Source: Mesorhizobium sp. 131-2-1
Lineage (GTDB): Bacteria; Pseudomonadota; Alphaproteobacteria; Rhizobiales; Rhizobiaceae
Reading direction: 5' to 3'
Length of the DNA: 64,000 bases
Assembly (NCBI RefSeq): GCF_016756535.1
Contig: NZ_AP023247.1
Span: forward strand, 6,014,501 to 6,078,500
Part shown: one piece after another, positions 19,067 through 27,202 of the stretch
Position numbering within the stretch: position 1 is the stretch's first letter
How the letters are laid out: the number at the start of each line of letters is the position of its first letter
Notes under the pieces: model-generated
Seen by the model: only the letters and a program-made list of their open reading frames with translations
The model's database searches: none
What the model was told of the DNA's origin: nothing
Made by a program: the position numbers and the translations under genes

Positions 19067-20235
19067 GCGAACGCCTCCTGCCTGACCGAACCGAGCTTCT
19101 CGAGGCCGAGTTTGATCGCGGCATCGAGCGCCTTGACCTGCCGGCGATGGAAGGCGCTGCCGTCGACATCCCGGCCATCCGCGGCGGCCGCCTCGAGCGC
19201 GGCTGCAAAGGCGATCGGATCGTCGGTGACGACGCAATTGTCGGGACGATGGCCGATGCCGCGCAACGAGCGGCTGGTGGCGACGGAGGGCAGGCCAAGC
19301 TCGAAGGTCTCGATGGTCTTGAGCTGCACGCCGCTGCCGGCGGTGCTGATCAGCGGGATGACGGCGGCGGCACGCACGAAGGCCTGCGCGTCGGGCACGC
19401 GGCCGACGAATTCGACGCCGGGATGGGTTGAGGTGACGCCGGCGGGCATGCCGCCGGCGATCCTGATGCGGAAATCGGGCCTGAGATGCGGCACGACCCT
19501 TTGCAGGAACCAGTCGAGCCCGATGCGGTTCGGCTGCCAGGTCCAGGTGCCGATCAGCGCCGCGTCGCAGTAGATGCGCCGCGGGCCGGCCGGCGCCGGC
19601 GCCTGGCTGCGGGTGACCAGCGGCAGCACCGCCGAGCGGCCGGCGGAGGCGACGCCCAGTGCGGCGCGATCCTCCTCGGCCAAGGTGAAGACGAAGCGCG
19701 CCTGGCGGCAGAGCCGCTCTTCCATGACCTTGAGCAGCCGCGCCTCGCGGCGAAACAGCAGCCGCTGGAGGAGGCTTGCCGCGGCGGCGGCATTCTCCTG
19801 CGCCGAACGGTGCTCGACATTGTGGGCGACGAAGATGGACGGCCTGTCGCTGAAGAGCGTCTCGAAGGCACCGGCGAACTGCACCGAGTTCAGGACATAG
19901 CCGTCGACCGGGCCGGCGCGCCCGATCGCGGCGCGGACCTCGGCATCGGAAACGACACGCAGCTTGACCGAAGCAAAGGTGAGGCCGGACAGTATCGCCT
20001 TGGCCACCCAGGCGAGCTTTTGCAGGGGTGCTGCGCTTTCAGTGCGCACGTCCACGGCGCCGAGCACGATGGTGTTGTCAGGGTCGGCGGCCGGCTTTCC
20101 CGGCCAGCTGAAGCCGACCACGGTGACGTGCGCGCCTGCGCGCCGCAATGCGTCTATGATCGCGGCGTTGGCAATCTCGTAGCCCGAGGCGAGAGCGCCG
20201 TCGGGCACGATCGATGTGGCGAACAGCAGATGCAT
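19063..20235 (-). CDS. Glycosyltransferase, GT-B fold (GT4-like)
   Basis: A 390-residue protein with the two Rossmann halves of a GT-B enzyme. The N-terminal half has MHLLFATSIVPDGALASGYEIANAAIIDALRRAGAHVTVVG, and the C-terminal half has LIGTWTWQPNRIGLDWFLQRVVP, FRIRIAGG, VEFVGRVPD and PLISTAGSGVQLKTIETFELGLPSVAT, where the ExxE-like donor site lies. ATG 20235 is preferred (AGGTGAG just upstream). It heads the minus-strand three-gene chain of the polysaccharide locus and is divergent from the GT2 gene. Donor and acceptor are unknown. Confidence 0.83.
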   Translation of the reverse strand: MHLLFATSIVPDGALASGYEIANAAIIDALRRAGAHVTVVGFSWPGKPAADPDNTIVLGAVDVRTESAAPLQKLAWVAKAILSGLTFASVKLRVVSDAEVRAAIGRAGPVDGYVLNSVQFAGAFETLFSDRPSIFVAHNVEHRSAQENAAAAASLLQRLLFRREARLLKVMEERLCRQARFVFTLAEEDRAALGVASAGRSAVLPLVTRSQAPAPAGPRRIYCDAALIGTWTWQPNRIGLDWFLQRVVPHLRPDFRIRIAGGMPAGVTSTHPGVEFVGRVPDAQAFVRAAAVIPLISTAGSGVQLKTIETFELGLPSVATSRSLRGIGHRPDNCVVTDDPIAFAAALEAAAADGRDVDGSAFHRRQVKALDAAIKLGLEKLGSVRQEAFA

Positions 20236-20271
20236 CTCACCTATCCAGTGCAACCCAGATAGCAACGCGCG

Positions 20272-20357
20272 GTGAACCCTTGATTAAGTGAACCCATTCG
20301 GTACGAAGAGTCTCGGTTTCGCGGGCCTTGGCGTGAAAGGTGATTAACGAAACGTTA
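20272..20357. promoter_or_regulatory. Divergent promoter region with a direct repeat and a small palindrome
   Basis: Between the two divergent glycosyltransferase genes, GTGAACCC occurs at 20272-20279 and again at 20288-20295 (16-bp step). TAACG-AAA-CGTTA forms an inverted repeat at 20345-20357. The placement fits operators for the flanking polysaccharide genes. No regulator can be named. Confidence 0.3.
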
Positions 20358-20406
20358 TCATCGCAGTGCTATCGAGGGCAGAAATCACCCCTTGCGGCTG
20401 GAGCGC

Positions 20407-21405
20407 ATGATCCCCTTGCCATCGGACGGTTCGGTATCGATCGCGGGACGCTCCCCCGGCCTTGCCGCCGAGGCGATCGAGGTGGTCGTCACGCTGCCGA
20501 CCTTCAAGCGCCCGCAGATGCTGCTTGCGACCCTGGCGTCGCTGAAGGCGCAGCGGACCGCGAGACGCTTCGCCGTGATCGTAATGGAGAATGAGGCCGA
20601 GGCGCGCGATGGCGCCAAGGCGGCGTTGCCGTCCTTCGAGCGCGGCGAAATGCTGGGGCTGGTCATCATCGCGCATGAGCGCGGCAATTGCAGCGCCTAC
20701 AACGCCGGCTGGCAGACCGCGATCCTGCATTTTCCCAATTTCCGCCACCTGCTGGTCATCGACGACGACGAACTGGCCGACCCCGACTGGCTGGAGCACA
20801 TGTGCAGGGCGGCCGAGACACTCGGCGCCGACATCGTCGGCGGGCCGCAGGTGCCGGTGTTCGCGGAGCCGACGCATGCCAGATGGGCCGAGCATCCCGT
20901 CTTCGCGCCGCCCTACCGGGAGACCGGGCGGGTCGCGGCGCTGTACTCGTCCGGCAACCTCCTGGTCGGGCGCCACGTGCTGACCGCCATGGGCCCGCCC
21001 TTCCTCGACCTGCGCTTCAACTTCATGGGCGGCGGCGATTCCGATTTCCTTAGCCGCGCGGCCCAGAAAGGCTTCGTGCTCGGCTGGTGCGCCGAGGCCA
21101 AGGTGCACGAGACGGTGCCTGCCCGGCGCGTCGAGGCCGACTGGATCCGCGCTCGCAGTCTGCGCAACGGCGTGATCTCGACGCTGGTCGAGAAGAAGAA
21201 GCGCGCCGGCACGCCGCTTGCCGGCCCAAAAGTGTTCGCGAAGAGCCTGGCGCTGCTTGCCGCCTCGCCGCTGCGCGGGGCGATCCGGCTGGCGCGGACA
21301 GGATCCGTCGCAATCGGCCTCTATCCCATCCATGTCGCGCTCGGCCGCGTGATGGCCGAATTCGGATACGCCAATGAGCAATACCGGCAGCCTGAGAAGA
21401 ACTGA
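20407..21405 (+). CDS. Glycosyltransferase family 2 protein
   Basis: A 332-residue GT-A transferase. VVVTLPTFKRPQMLLATLASL begins the nucleotide-binding fold, HLLVIDDDELADPDWLEHM carries the metal-binding DDD, and SGNLLVGRHV and FMGGGDSDFLSRAAQKG give the acceptor region with the ED-like acidic pair. Start: ATG 20407 with GGAG close upstream, or TTG 20392. The last 32 bases overlap the O-antigen ligase-like gene, so the pair is translated together. It adds a sugar to the polysaccharide made by this locus. Confidence 0.87.
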   Translation: MIPLPSDGSVSIAGRSPGLAAEAIEVVVTLPTFKRPQMLLATLASLKAQRTARRFAVIVMENEAEARDGAKAALPSFERGEMLGLVIIAHERGNCSAYNAGWQTAILHFPNFRHLLVIDDDELADPDWLEHMCRAAETLGADIVGGPQVPVFAEPTHARWAEHPVFAPPYRETGRVAALYSSGNLLVGRHVLTAMGPPFLDLRFNFMGGGDSDFLSRAAQKGFVLGWCAEAKVHETVPARRVEADWIRARSLRNGVISTLVEKKKRAGTPLAGPKVFAKSLALLAASPLRGAIRLARTGSVAIGLYPIHVALGRVMAEFGYANEQYRQPEKN

Positions 21406-22693
21406 ACGCGCGCCGCTCAGCGCCGCGTTCACCCGCGAGGGCGTCGCCACCGCGATCGCGGCGCTGCTGTTCACCGTCATCATGGTGTCATTCCGGCCGT
21501 TCCAGCCGGCCGGCGCCGAGCTTACCGGCCAGGGCGGCGACATCGTCAATCAGTTGGGCTTCAGCTCGCTCGGCGCGATCTCGATCTTCTCGCTGATGGC
21601 GTTCGCCGACCCACGGATGGCGCGCTCGCTCTTCAGCCCGTCCTGGATGCTGATGCTCGGCTTTTTCATGCTGTCGGTGGTGCTGGCGACCGATCCGCCC
21701 ACGGCGATGCGCGCCGCCTCGTTCACGCTGATCGGCATCCTGACCATGGCGACGATCCTGGCGTTGCCGCGCGATGCGGAAAGTTTCTCGAAAGTCATCA
21801 TCTTCACCGCCATCGTCGTCATCGGCCTCTCCTATGTCGGGCTGATCGTCTTCCCGCACGAGGCCATGCACACGGCCGACTCGCAGGAGCCCGAACATGC
21901 CGGCCTGTGGCGCGGCGTCTTCACCCACAAGAACATCGCCGGGCCGATCATGGCCTGCTTCAGCTTCGCCGGTCTCTATCTCTACCGGCGCGGGCAGAGG
22001 CTCTGGGGCGCCGGCATCTTCGCCGCCGCCATGATCTTCATGCTGCACACCGGCTCCAAGACGACGGTCGGGCTGGTGCCGTTCTCGATCCTGATCGTGG
22101 TGCTGCCGAGCCTGATCGGCATGCGGCTCGGCACGCCGATCCTGTTCGCGCTGGCGATCGTCGCCACGGCGGTCGGCACGCTGGGCATTGTCTTCATCCC
22201 GCCGGTGAAGCACCTAGCGGCGGTCTATTTTCCCGATCTCACCTATACCGGGCGCACGACGCTGTGGGAGTTCGCCGGCGGCATGCTGGCGAAGAGACCC
22301 TGGACCGGCTACGGCTATGAGAGCTTCTGGGGGACACCGCTGCTGCTCAACCAGGACCAGCCCTTCGACCGGCCCTGGGACATCCGGACCATCGTGCATG
22401 GGCACGACGGCTATCTCGACATCGCGGTGCTGATGGGTATCCCGGCGCTCTGCGTGGCGGTCTACACTTTCCTGATCGCGCCGCTGCGCGACTACATGCG
22501 CATCCCGCTGCGCAAGGAGAACATCTATCTCGGCGACTTCTTCATGATGGTGGTGCTGTTCGCGGCGCTGAACGGCTTCCTCGAAAGCTTCTTCTTCCGC
22601 CGCGCCGACCCCGTCTGGCTGTTCTTCGTGCTCAGCGTGCTCGGACTGAGGCAGGTGTCGCTGCGGCCGTTGGCGGTGCGCCGCTCTCCCTGA
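21374..22693 (+). CDS. O-antigen ligase / polysaccharide polymerase-like membrane protein (Wzy/WaaL type)
   Basis: A 439-residue integral membrane protein with about ten hydrophobic segments and a large periplasmic loop near residues 280-340 (GRTTLWEFAGGMLAKRPWTGYGYESFWG, HGHDGYLDIAVLMG). That loop is the Wzy_C/O-antigen ligase signature, with the G-x-G-Y and H-x-G-Y-L-D elements. The family joins or polymerises lipid-linked oligosaccharide on the periplasmic face. Whether this is a ligase or a polymerase cannot be told. It completes the set Wzz, flippase, transferases and Wzy/ligase. Confidence 0.85.
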   Translation: MSNTGSLRRTERAPLSAAFTREGVATAIAALLFTVIMVSFRPFQPAGAELTGQGGDIVNQLGFSSLGAISIFSLMAFADPRMARSLFSPSWMLMLGFFMLSVVLATDPPTAMRAASFTLIGILTMATILALPRDAESFSKVIIFTAIVVIGLSYVGLIVFPHEAMHTADSQEPEHAGLWRGVFTHKNIAGPIMACFSFAGLYLYRRGQRLWGAGIFAAAMIFMLHTGSKTTVGLVPFSILIVVLPSLIGMRLGTPILFALAIVATAVGTLGIVFIPPVKHLAAVYFPDLTYTGRTTLWEFAGGMLAKRPWTGYGYESFWGTPLLLNQDQPFDRPWDIRTIVHGHDGYLDIAVLMGIPALCVAVYTFLIAPLRDYMRIPLRKENIYLGDFFMMVVLFAALNGFLESFFFRRADPVWLFFVLSVLGLRQVSLRPLAVRRSP

Positions 22694-22764
22694 CCTGCCT
22701 TCGACAGGGCTTTCCCACCACGCCGCAAGCGTCTATGGGAGGGCCGTTCTTGCGGAGGCTTCAA

Positions 22765-23580
22765 ATGACCATCAGGCTTGTTCTCGCCGGCTGCGGCAAT
22801 ATGGGTTTCGCCATGCTCTCCGGCTGGCTGAAGTCCGGCCGGCTTGCGCCGCAGGAAGTGTTCGTGGTCGAACCCAATGACGATTTGCGCAGGCGGGCCG
22901 AGGCGCTGGGCTGCGGCGGTGCCGCGGATGCCGCCGGCATTCCGGCCGAAGCGGTGCCTTCCCTCGTCGTCATCGCGGTGAAGCCGCAAGTGATCCGCGA
23001 GGTGACCACCGCATACAAGCGTTTCGGCGATGGCCGCACCACCTTCCTCAGTGTCGCCGCCGGCACGCCCGTCGCCACTTTCACGGAAATCCTGGGCGAC
23101 CGCACGCCGATCGTGCGCTGCATGCCGAACACGCCGGCCGCCATCGGCAAAGGCATGATGGTGGTGTTTTGCAACCCGCTGGTGTCGGACGACACCAAGC
23201 GTTTCGTCGCCGATTTGCTGGCGGCGAGCGGCGAAGTGGCAGAGATCGACGACGAGAGCCTGATGGACGCGGTCACCGCGGTATCCGGATCCGGCCCGGC
23301 CTACATCTTCCATTTCATCGAGGCGCTGACGGCTGCGGCCGAAAAAGCCGGCCTGCCGGCCAAGACCGCCAGCCTGCTCGCCATGCAGACGGTCTACGGT
23401 GCTGCCTCGCTCGCCGCCGAAAGCCGTGAGGACCCGGGCGTGCTGCGCCAGCAGGTGACCAGCCCGAACGGCACAACGGCCGCAGCGCTTGCCGTGCTGA
23501 TGGGCGAAGAGCGGTTGACGAAGCTCTTGACCGAAGCGGTGGAAGCGGCGCGGCTGAGGTCGATAGAGCTGGGGAAATAA
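22765..23580 (+). CDS. proC: Pyrroline-5-carboxylate reductase
   Basis: A 271-residue enzyme making proline from pyrroline-5-carboxylate with NAD(P)H. IRLVLAGCGNMGFAMLSGWL is the nucleotide loop at the start. VRCMPNTPAAIGKGM, DAVTAVSGSGPAYIFHFIEAL, and the C-terminal QQVTSPNGTTAAALAVL are the family signatures. The ATG at 22765 is fixed by GGAGG at 22754-22758. It is convergent with the SAF-domain gene, 6 bp apart. The second glycine of the usual GxGxxG is cysteine here (GCGNMG), as in many ProC proteins. Confidence 0.95.
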   Translation: MTIRLVLAGCGNMGFAMLSGWLKSGRLAPQEVFVVEPNDDLRRRAEALGCGGAADAAGIPAEAVPSLVVIAVKPQVIREVTTAYKRFGDGRTTFLSVAAGTPVATFTEILGDRTPIVRCMPNTPAAIGKGMMVVFCNPLVSDDTKRFVADLLAASGEVAEIDDESLMDAVTAVSGSGPAYIFHFIEALTAAAEKAGLPAKTASLLAMQTVYGAASLAAESREDPGVLRQQVTSPNGTTAAALAVLMGEERLTKLLTEAVEAARLRSIELGK

Positions 23581-23586
23581 ACCCGA

Positions 23587-24897
23587 TCAGCCGTACAGCA
23601 TCTCGTCCTGCAGGCGGCGCAGGGCGTACAGCCTGGTCGTCTGGTCGGGCGCGGCATTGTCGGCGGTCAGCAATTCGCCTTTCCTGACCGGCTTCAGCAC
23701 CTTGCCGCCCTCGAGCAGGCCGACGGGCACGGCGCGGTTGGCGCGGGCTTCGCCGACCGTCATTGTCCAGGAGCGGTAGCAGGTCTCGCCGATGGCGTCG
23801 AAGGTTTCGCCCGCGGCCAGATCGCGCTTGGCGACGGCGCAGACCTCGGCCACGGGCTTCGGCAACGGCACCATGTCGGGGCGGCCGTGCAGCACGATGC
23901 GGGCGGCGGTCAGCGGCACCTCCAGCGAGGTCAGGTGGTAGGGCCTAAAGAAGCTGTAATAAGGGCCGTGGCCGACATGGAGATCGTCCATGCGCTCGAT
24001 GACGCGTGGATGCGTCGCCTCGACGATGACGAAGACGCCAGGCGCCACGCCCTTGCCGATCGTGTAGTCGACGACGCCCTTCTTCGACAGGATGCCGCCA
24101 TCGGCCTTCGGGATCAGCACCTTGGCGAGTTCGTCGCGGTCGGCCTTCGGGCCATGCATGCCCGGAACATCCGGCACCAGCCCGGTGGCGTTGGCGATGG
24201 CGCACATCTCGACCATGGTTTTCGAGCCGTCGACGAACTCGACCAGCATGCGCGGGTTCATGTTGCGACGCAGCGCCTCCTCGCGGTAGTCGTCGGGCAC
24301 CGCATCGTGGTTGAGCGGATTGTTCTTGCCCTTGCCGGCGGAGACTATGGTGTAGCCGAGCGCCGAGGCGAACTCGATCAGCTCCATGCAGCTCGACGGC
24401 TCGTCGCCGGCGCCGACGGAATAGACGACGCCGAGCCGATCGGCCTGCTGTTTCAGATAGCAGCCGATGGTGACGTCGGCCTCGACATTCATCATCACCA
24501 GATGCTTGCCGTGCTCCATCGCCATCAGGTCGAAATCGGCGGCGACGCCGGGTTTTCCCGTGGCGTCAATGACGACATCGAGCAGCGGATTGGTGACCAG
24601 CATCTCGTTCGAGGTGATGGCGATCCTGCCGCTCTCGATTGCAGCCGTCACTTTCGAAGCGCTGTCGGCCTCGGCCGCCATGGCCTCGTCGCCATAGGCA
24701 ATGCGGATCGCCTCGCGAGCGGTGTGCGGGCGCCGCGTCGAGATGGCCGCGACCGAAATGCCCGGCATCAGCATGCCTTGCGTCACCAGATCGGTGCCCA
24801 TCTCGCCCGACCCGATGACGCCGATGCGCACCGGACGGCCCTCGGCGGCCCGTCTGGCGAGATCGCGGGCAAGCCCGGTCAGGGCGACATTGGTCAT
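23587..24897 (-). CDS. NAD(P)-binding oxidoreductase with SAF domain
   Basis: A 436-residue protein. The N-terminal Rossmann fold (IGVIGSGEMGTDLVTQG, residues 24-40) and a homoserine-dehydrogenase-like central region (DATGKPGVAADFDLMAMEHGKHLVMMNVEADVTIG, SVGAGDEPSSCMELIEFA) are followed by a SAF-type C-terminal domain (KRDLAAGETFDAIG, NRAVPVGLLEGGKVLKPVRKGELLT). Relatives are often named after FlgA because of the SAF part but look like dehydrogenases of sugar acids or amino-acid derivatives. The substrate is not known. ATG 24897 was chosen because homology-like sequence starts there. Confidence 0.75.
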   Translation of the reverse strand: MTNVALTGLARDLARRAAEGRPVRIGVIGSGEMGTDLVTQGMLMPGISVAAISTRRPHTAREAIRIAYGDEAMAAEADSASKVTAAIESGRIAITSNEMLVTNPLLDVVIDATGKPGVAADFDLMAMEHGKHLVMMNVEADVTIGCYLKQQADRLGVVYSVGAGDEPSSCMELIEFASALGYTIVSAGKGKNNPLNHDAVPDDYREEALRRNMNPRMLVEFVDGSKTMVEMCAIANATGLVPDVPGMHGPKADRDELAKVLIPKADGGILSKKGVVDYTIGKGVAPGVFVIVEATHPRVIERMDDLHVGHGPYYSFFRPYHLTSLEVPLTAARIVLHGRPDMVPLPKPVAEVCAVAKRDLAAGETFDAIGETCYRSWTMTVGEARANRAVPVGLLEGGKVLKPVRKGELLTADNAAPDQTTRLYALRRLQDEMLYG

Positions 24898-24995
24898 GCG
24901 GAAACGTCCATGCTTTTTGATTTGAAGCGGCAATAACAGGCAACCACCCTTCATTGCCAATGAAACCGGCAAAACGGCGACGATTTCTCGCGGAT

Positions 24996-25250
24996 TTAGC
25001 GCAATTCAGCCAGCAGGGCCTCGGCCTCGGCCAGGTTCTTTTCGGAGCCGGCGGCGAGATCGTCCATCTTGCGCTCACTGAAGACGGCAAGCGCATGCTG
25101 GCAGGCGGCGATCGCCTCCTCGGCCATCGCCTTGTCCTTGCGCGCCGCACCGCGATCGGTCAGCACATCGCACAAGCCGTCCTCGGTAAAAGCGATGCCC
25201 GGAACCGAATTGATCTTCTTCTGCACCGCGTTGCGCGAGACACATGGCAT
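24996..25250 (-). pseudogene. Short TPR-like fragment, possibly a gene remnant
   Basis: An 84-codon frame whose C-terminal half (AEEAIAACQHALAVFSERKMDDLAAGSEKNLAEAEALLAE) has the A-x3-A...AL-x-VF...NLA-x-A spacing of the last repeat of tetratricopeptide proteins. The N-terminal half does not continue the pattern, no good ribosome binding site is seen, and the next 465 bases have no gene. It may be the remains of a larger TPR protein, or a small real protein of unknown role. Confidence 0.35.
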
Positions 25251-25715
25251 TATGATGGCCGGTCTATGGCAAGTCTTTGCGCCCCTGGCTTGGTTCCGCT
25301 GCGAGCAGTATTCACGCCGCGATCTTGCCAGTGGCTGAAACCTTGCTTCCCAAGGTCATATTTGTTGGAGGCACGTCGCCTTGCCGGTGCTGGAAGACCG
25401 ACCGGGCCGCAGTGTGATTCTACCAGCGCGGCGTTTTGTACTTTGCTGGCGCGAATGGTACTTTTGTTCCTTTCACGCCACCTGGCGTTCCTCTCGCACC
25501 AAATGGCGGGTCGGCGGCCCGTCCTTTCTGTGCCATTTTTGCTACATCCGGCGAAACTAATGGCCGGATTCTCGCTTTTAGGGCCCCCCTAAAACAATAA
25601 GCGCTCACACGTTGTGAAAATTTGATGGATAATCCCGCGCAAGCTCCGGTGGCAGGCTTGGGCAATAAACGCCTTACAAAAACAAAAAGGGCGTTGGGAA
25701 AACCACGGGGTTGAA
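25251..25715. other. Non-coding 465-bp region upstream of the type I secretion operon
   Basis: No convincing gene is seen on either strand. The first part (25251-25560) has lower GC than the surroundings and several short direct repeats around GTTCCTTTCACGCC/GTTCCTCTCGCACC (about 25465-25500). The last 150 bases, next to the TolC gene, are the most AT-rich and hold the two palindromes listed separately, so they are the likely promoter region. Confidence 0.5.
25576..25617. promoter_or_regulatory. Two palindromes upstream of the type I secretion operon
   Basis: A 19-base inverted repeat TTTTAGGG-CCC-CCCTAAAA fills 25576-25594, with perfect 8-base arms. Eleven bases later TCACA-CGT-TGTGA fills 25605-25617. 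Both lie 99-140 bp before the TolC start, where a regulator would act. The arms are too close for a stable RNA hairpin loop, which favours DNA-binding dimers. The regulator is unknown. Confidence 0.45.
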
Positions 25716-27173
25716 ATGAACAGGACGGGTAAAATTACCGTTGGCTGGCGGTTTGCGCTTGCCATGACAGTTTCAGTGCTGGCTTGCGGAAGCGCCAGCG
25801 CACTCACACTCAAGGAAGCCATCGCGGTTGCGGTCGAATCCAATCCGGAGATCGGCCAGGCGATCCAGAATCGTGAGGCAATCGAATTCGAGCTGCGCCA
25901 GGCGAAAGGTCTCTACCTTCCCAGCGTCGACCTGGAGGGGTCGGCCGGCGCCCGCCGTCTCGACAATCCGTCGCGGCGCGCACTCTCCATTGAGGACGAC
26001 GCGCTCTATCCGGCAGAAACCGATCTGACGGTTTCGCAGACGCTCTACGACAGCGGCGCAAGGCGGGCCGAATTGAACCGCCAGGCCTCGCGCGTCGACG
26101 GCGCCTCGTTCCGGGTGCTGGAGCGGTCCGAATTCATCGGGCTCGCAGTCGTGCAGGACTACCTCGAATACATGCTGCAGGCGTCGATCGTTGCCGAGGC
26201 GAAGAAGAACCTTGGCTTCCATCAGGCCATTCTCGGCGACATCCAGCAAGGCATTGCCGGCGGCGCGCTGAACGAAGCCGACCGGCAACAGGCCGAAGAA
26301 CGGCTGTTCGCCGCCAAGGCGCGCTTGCAGGAAGCGACCGAGGAACTGGAAGCCGCCAAGATACGGTTCTTCAAGAACGTCGGAAAGCCGCTGACCAATG
26401 CTTCGCGTCCGGGCGACGTCTCGGCCGCGCTGCCGCGCTCGCTTGACGATGCGATCGGGCTTGCACGACAGAACAATCCGCGCGTTCACATGGCCAACAG
26501 CGATATCGACGCCGCCGCATCGCTGGTCGACGCCGCGCGAGCGAAATTTGGACCGTCGATCGTCGCCGAGGGCGTTGCCCGGGCAGGGACCGACATCGAC
26601 GGCACCGACGGCGATACCAGCGACCTGCAGGCGCGGGTGGTATTGCGCTGGAACCTTTATCGGGGTGGCATCGACAAGGCCAACGAGCAGGAACAGGTCC
26701 GCCGCACGAGCGAACAGCGTCTTGCGCTGCATCAGGTCCTGCGCGAGATCGAGGAAGCGGTCCGCACCTCCTGGGACCGCCGCTTCCGGCAGGCGGACCT
26801 GGCAAAGACACTGAAGCTACAGGCCGCCGCCAACGAAAAGCTGGTCGGATCCTATCGCGAGCAGTTCAAGGTCGGCCAAAGGTCACTGCTCGACGTGCTC
26901 GACGCGCAGAACACGCGCTTCAACACGGCGACGCTGGCCGATACCGCGTCCTACGCCTCGCTTTTCGCCCAGTATCGCCTGCTGGCGGCGACGGGAGAGC
27001 TGCTGAAGACGATGAACATCGAGCCGGCGAAGCAGTCGACGGCCTATGCGCGAACCGAGTTCGGCGTGCCGGAAACCGCCGATACTGAAACCTATGCGCG
27101 GACCCCGTCGGAGCAGAAGAACGATCTGCCGTTCGACATCCTCGCGCCGGTCAGGAAGAAGCAGCCGATGTAA
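25716..27173 (+). CDS. TolC-family outer-membrane channel of type I secretion
   Basis: A 485-residue outer-membrane efflux protein. The signal peptide ends near residue 29 (VLACGSASA then LTLKEAIAVAVESNPEI). Both TolC repeats are seen: the first with VSQTLYDSGARRAELNRQ and QDYLEYMLQASIVAEAKKNL, the second with LRWNLYRGGIDKANEQEQ and YREQFKVGQRSLLDVLDAQNTRFN. It forms the trimeric outer-membrane duct for the ABC/HlyD pump encoded next, and most likely exports the RTX adhesin at 32606-41884. It is first in the operon, 29 bp before the ABC gene. Confidence 0.92.
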   Translation: MNRTGKITVGWRFALAMTVSVLACGSASALTLKEAIAVAVESNPEIGQAIQNREAIEFELRQAKGLYLPSVDLEGSAGARRLDNPSRRALSIEDDALYPAETDLTVSQTLYDSGARRAELNRQASRVDGASFRVLERSEFIGLAVVQDYLEYMLQASIVAEAKKNLGFHQAILGDIQQGIAGGALNEADRQQAEERLFAAKARLQEATEELEAAKIRFFKNVGKPLTNASRPGDVSAALPRSLDDAIGLARQNNPRVHMANSDIDAAASLVDAARAKFGPSIVAEGVARAGTDIDGTDGDTSDLQARVVLRWNLYRGGIDKANEQEQVRRTSEQRLALHQVLREIEEAVRTSWDRRFRQADLAKTLKLQAAANEKLVGSYREQFKVGQRSLLDVLDAQNTRFNTATLADTASYASLFAQYRLLAATGELLKTMNIEPAKQSTAYARTEFGVPETADTETYARTPSEQKNDLPFDILAPVRKKQPM

Positions 27174-27202
27174 GTTCGATCGCTGGTCCTTCGGGGCGGG
27201 TC

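Noticed and set aside
24954..25592. A 212-codon plus-strand frame near the SAF-domain gene
   Set aside because: It overlaps the TPR-like fragment on the other strand, changes character along its length and has no family features or ribosome binding site.
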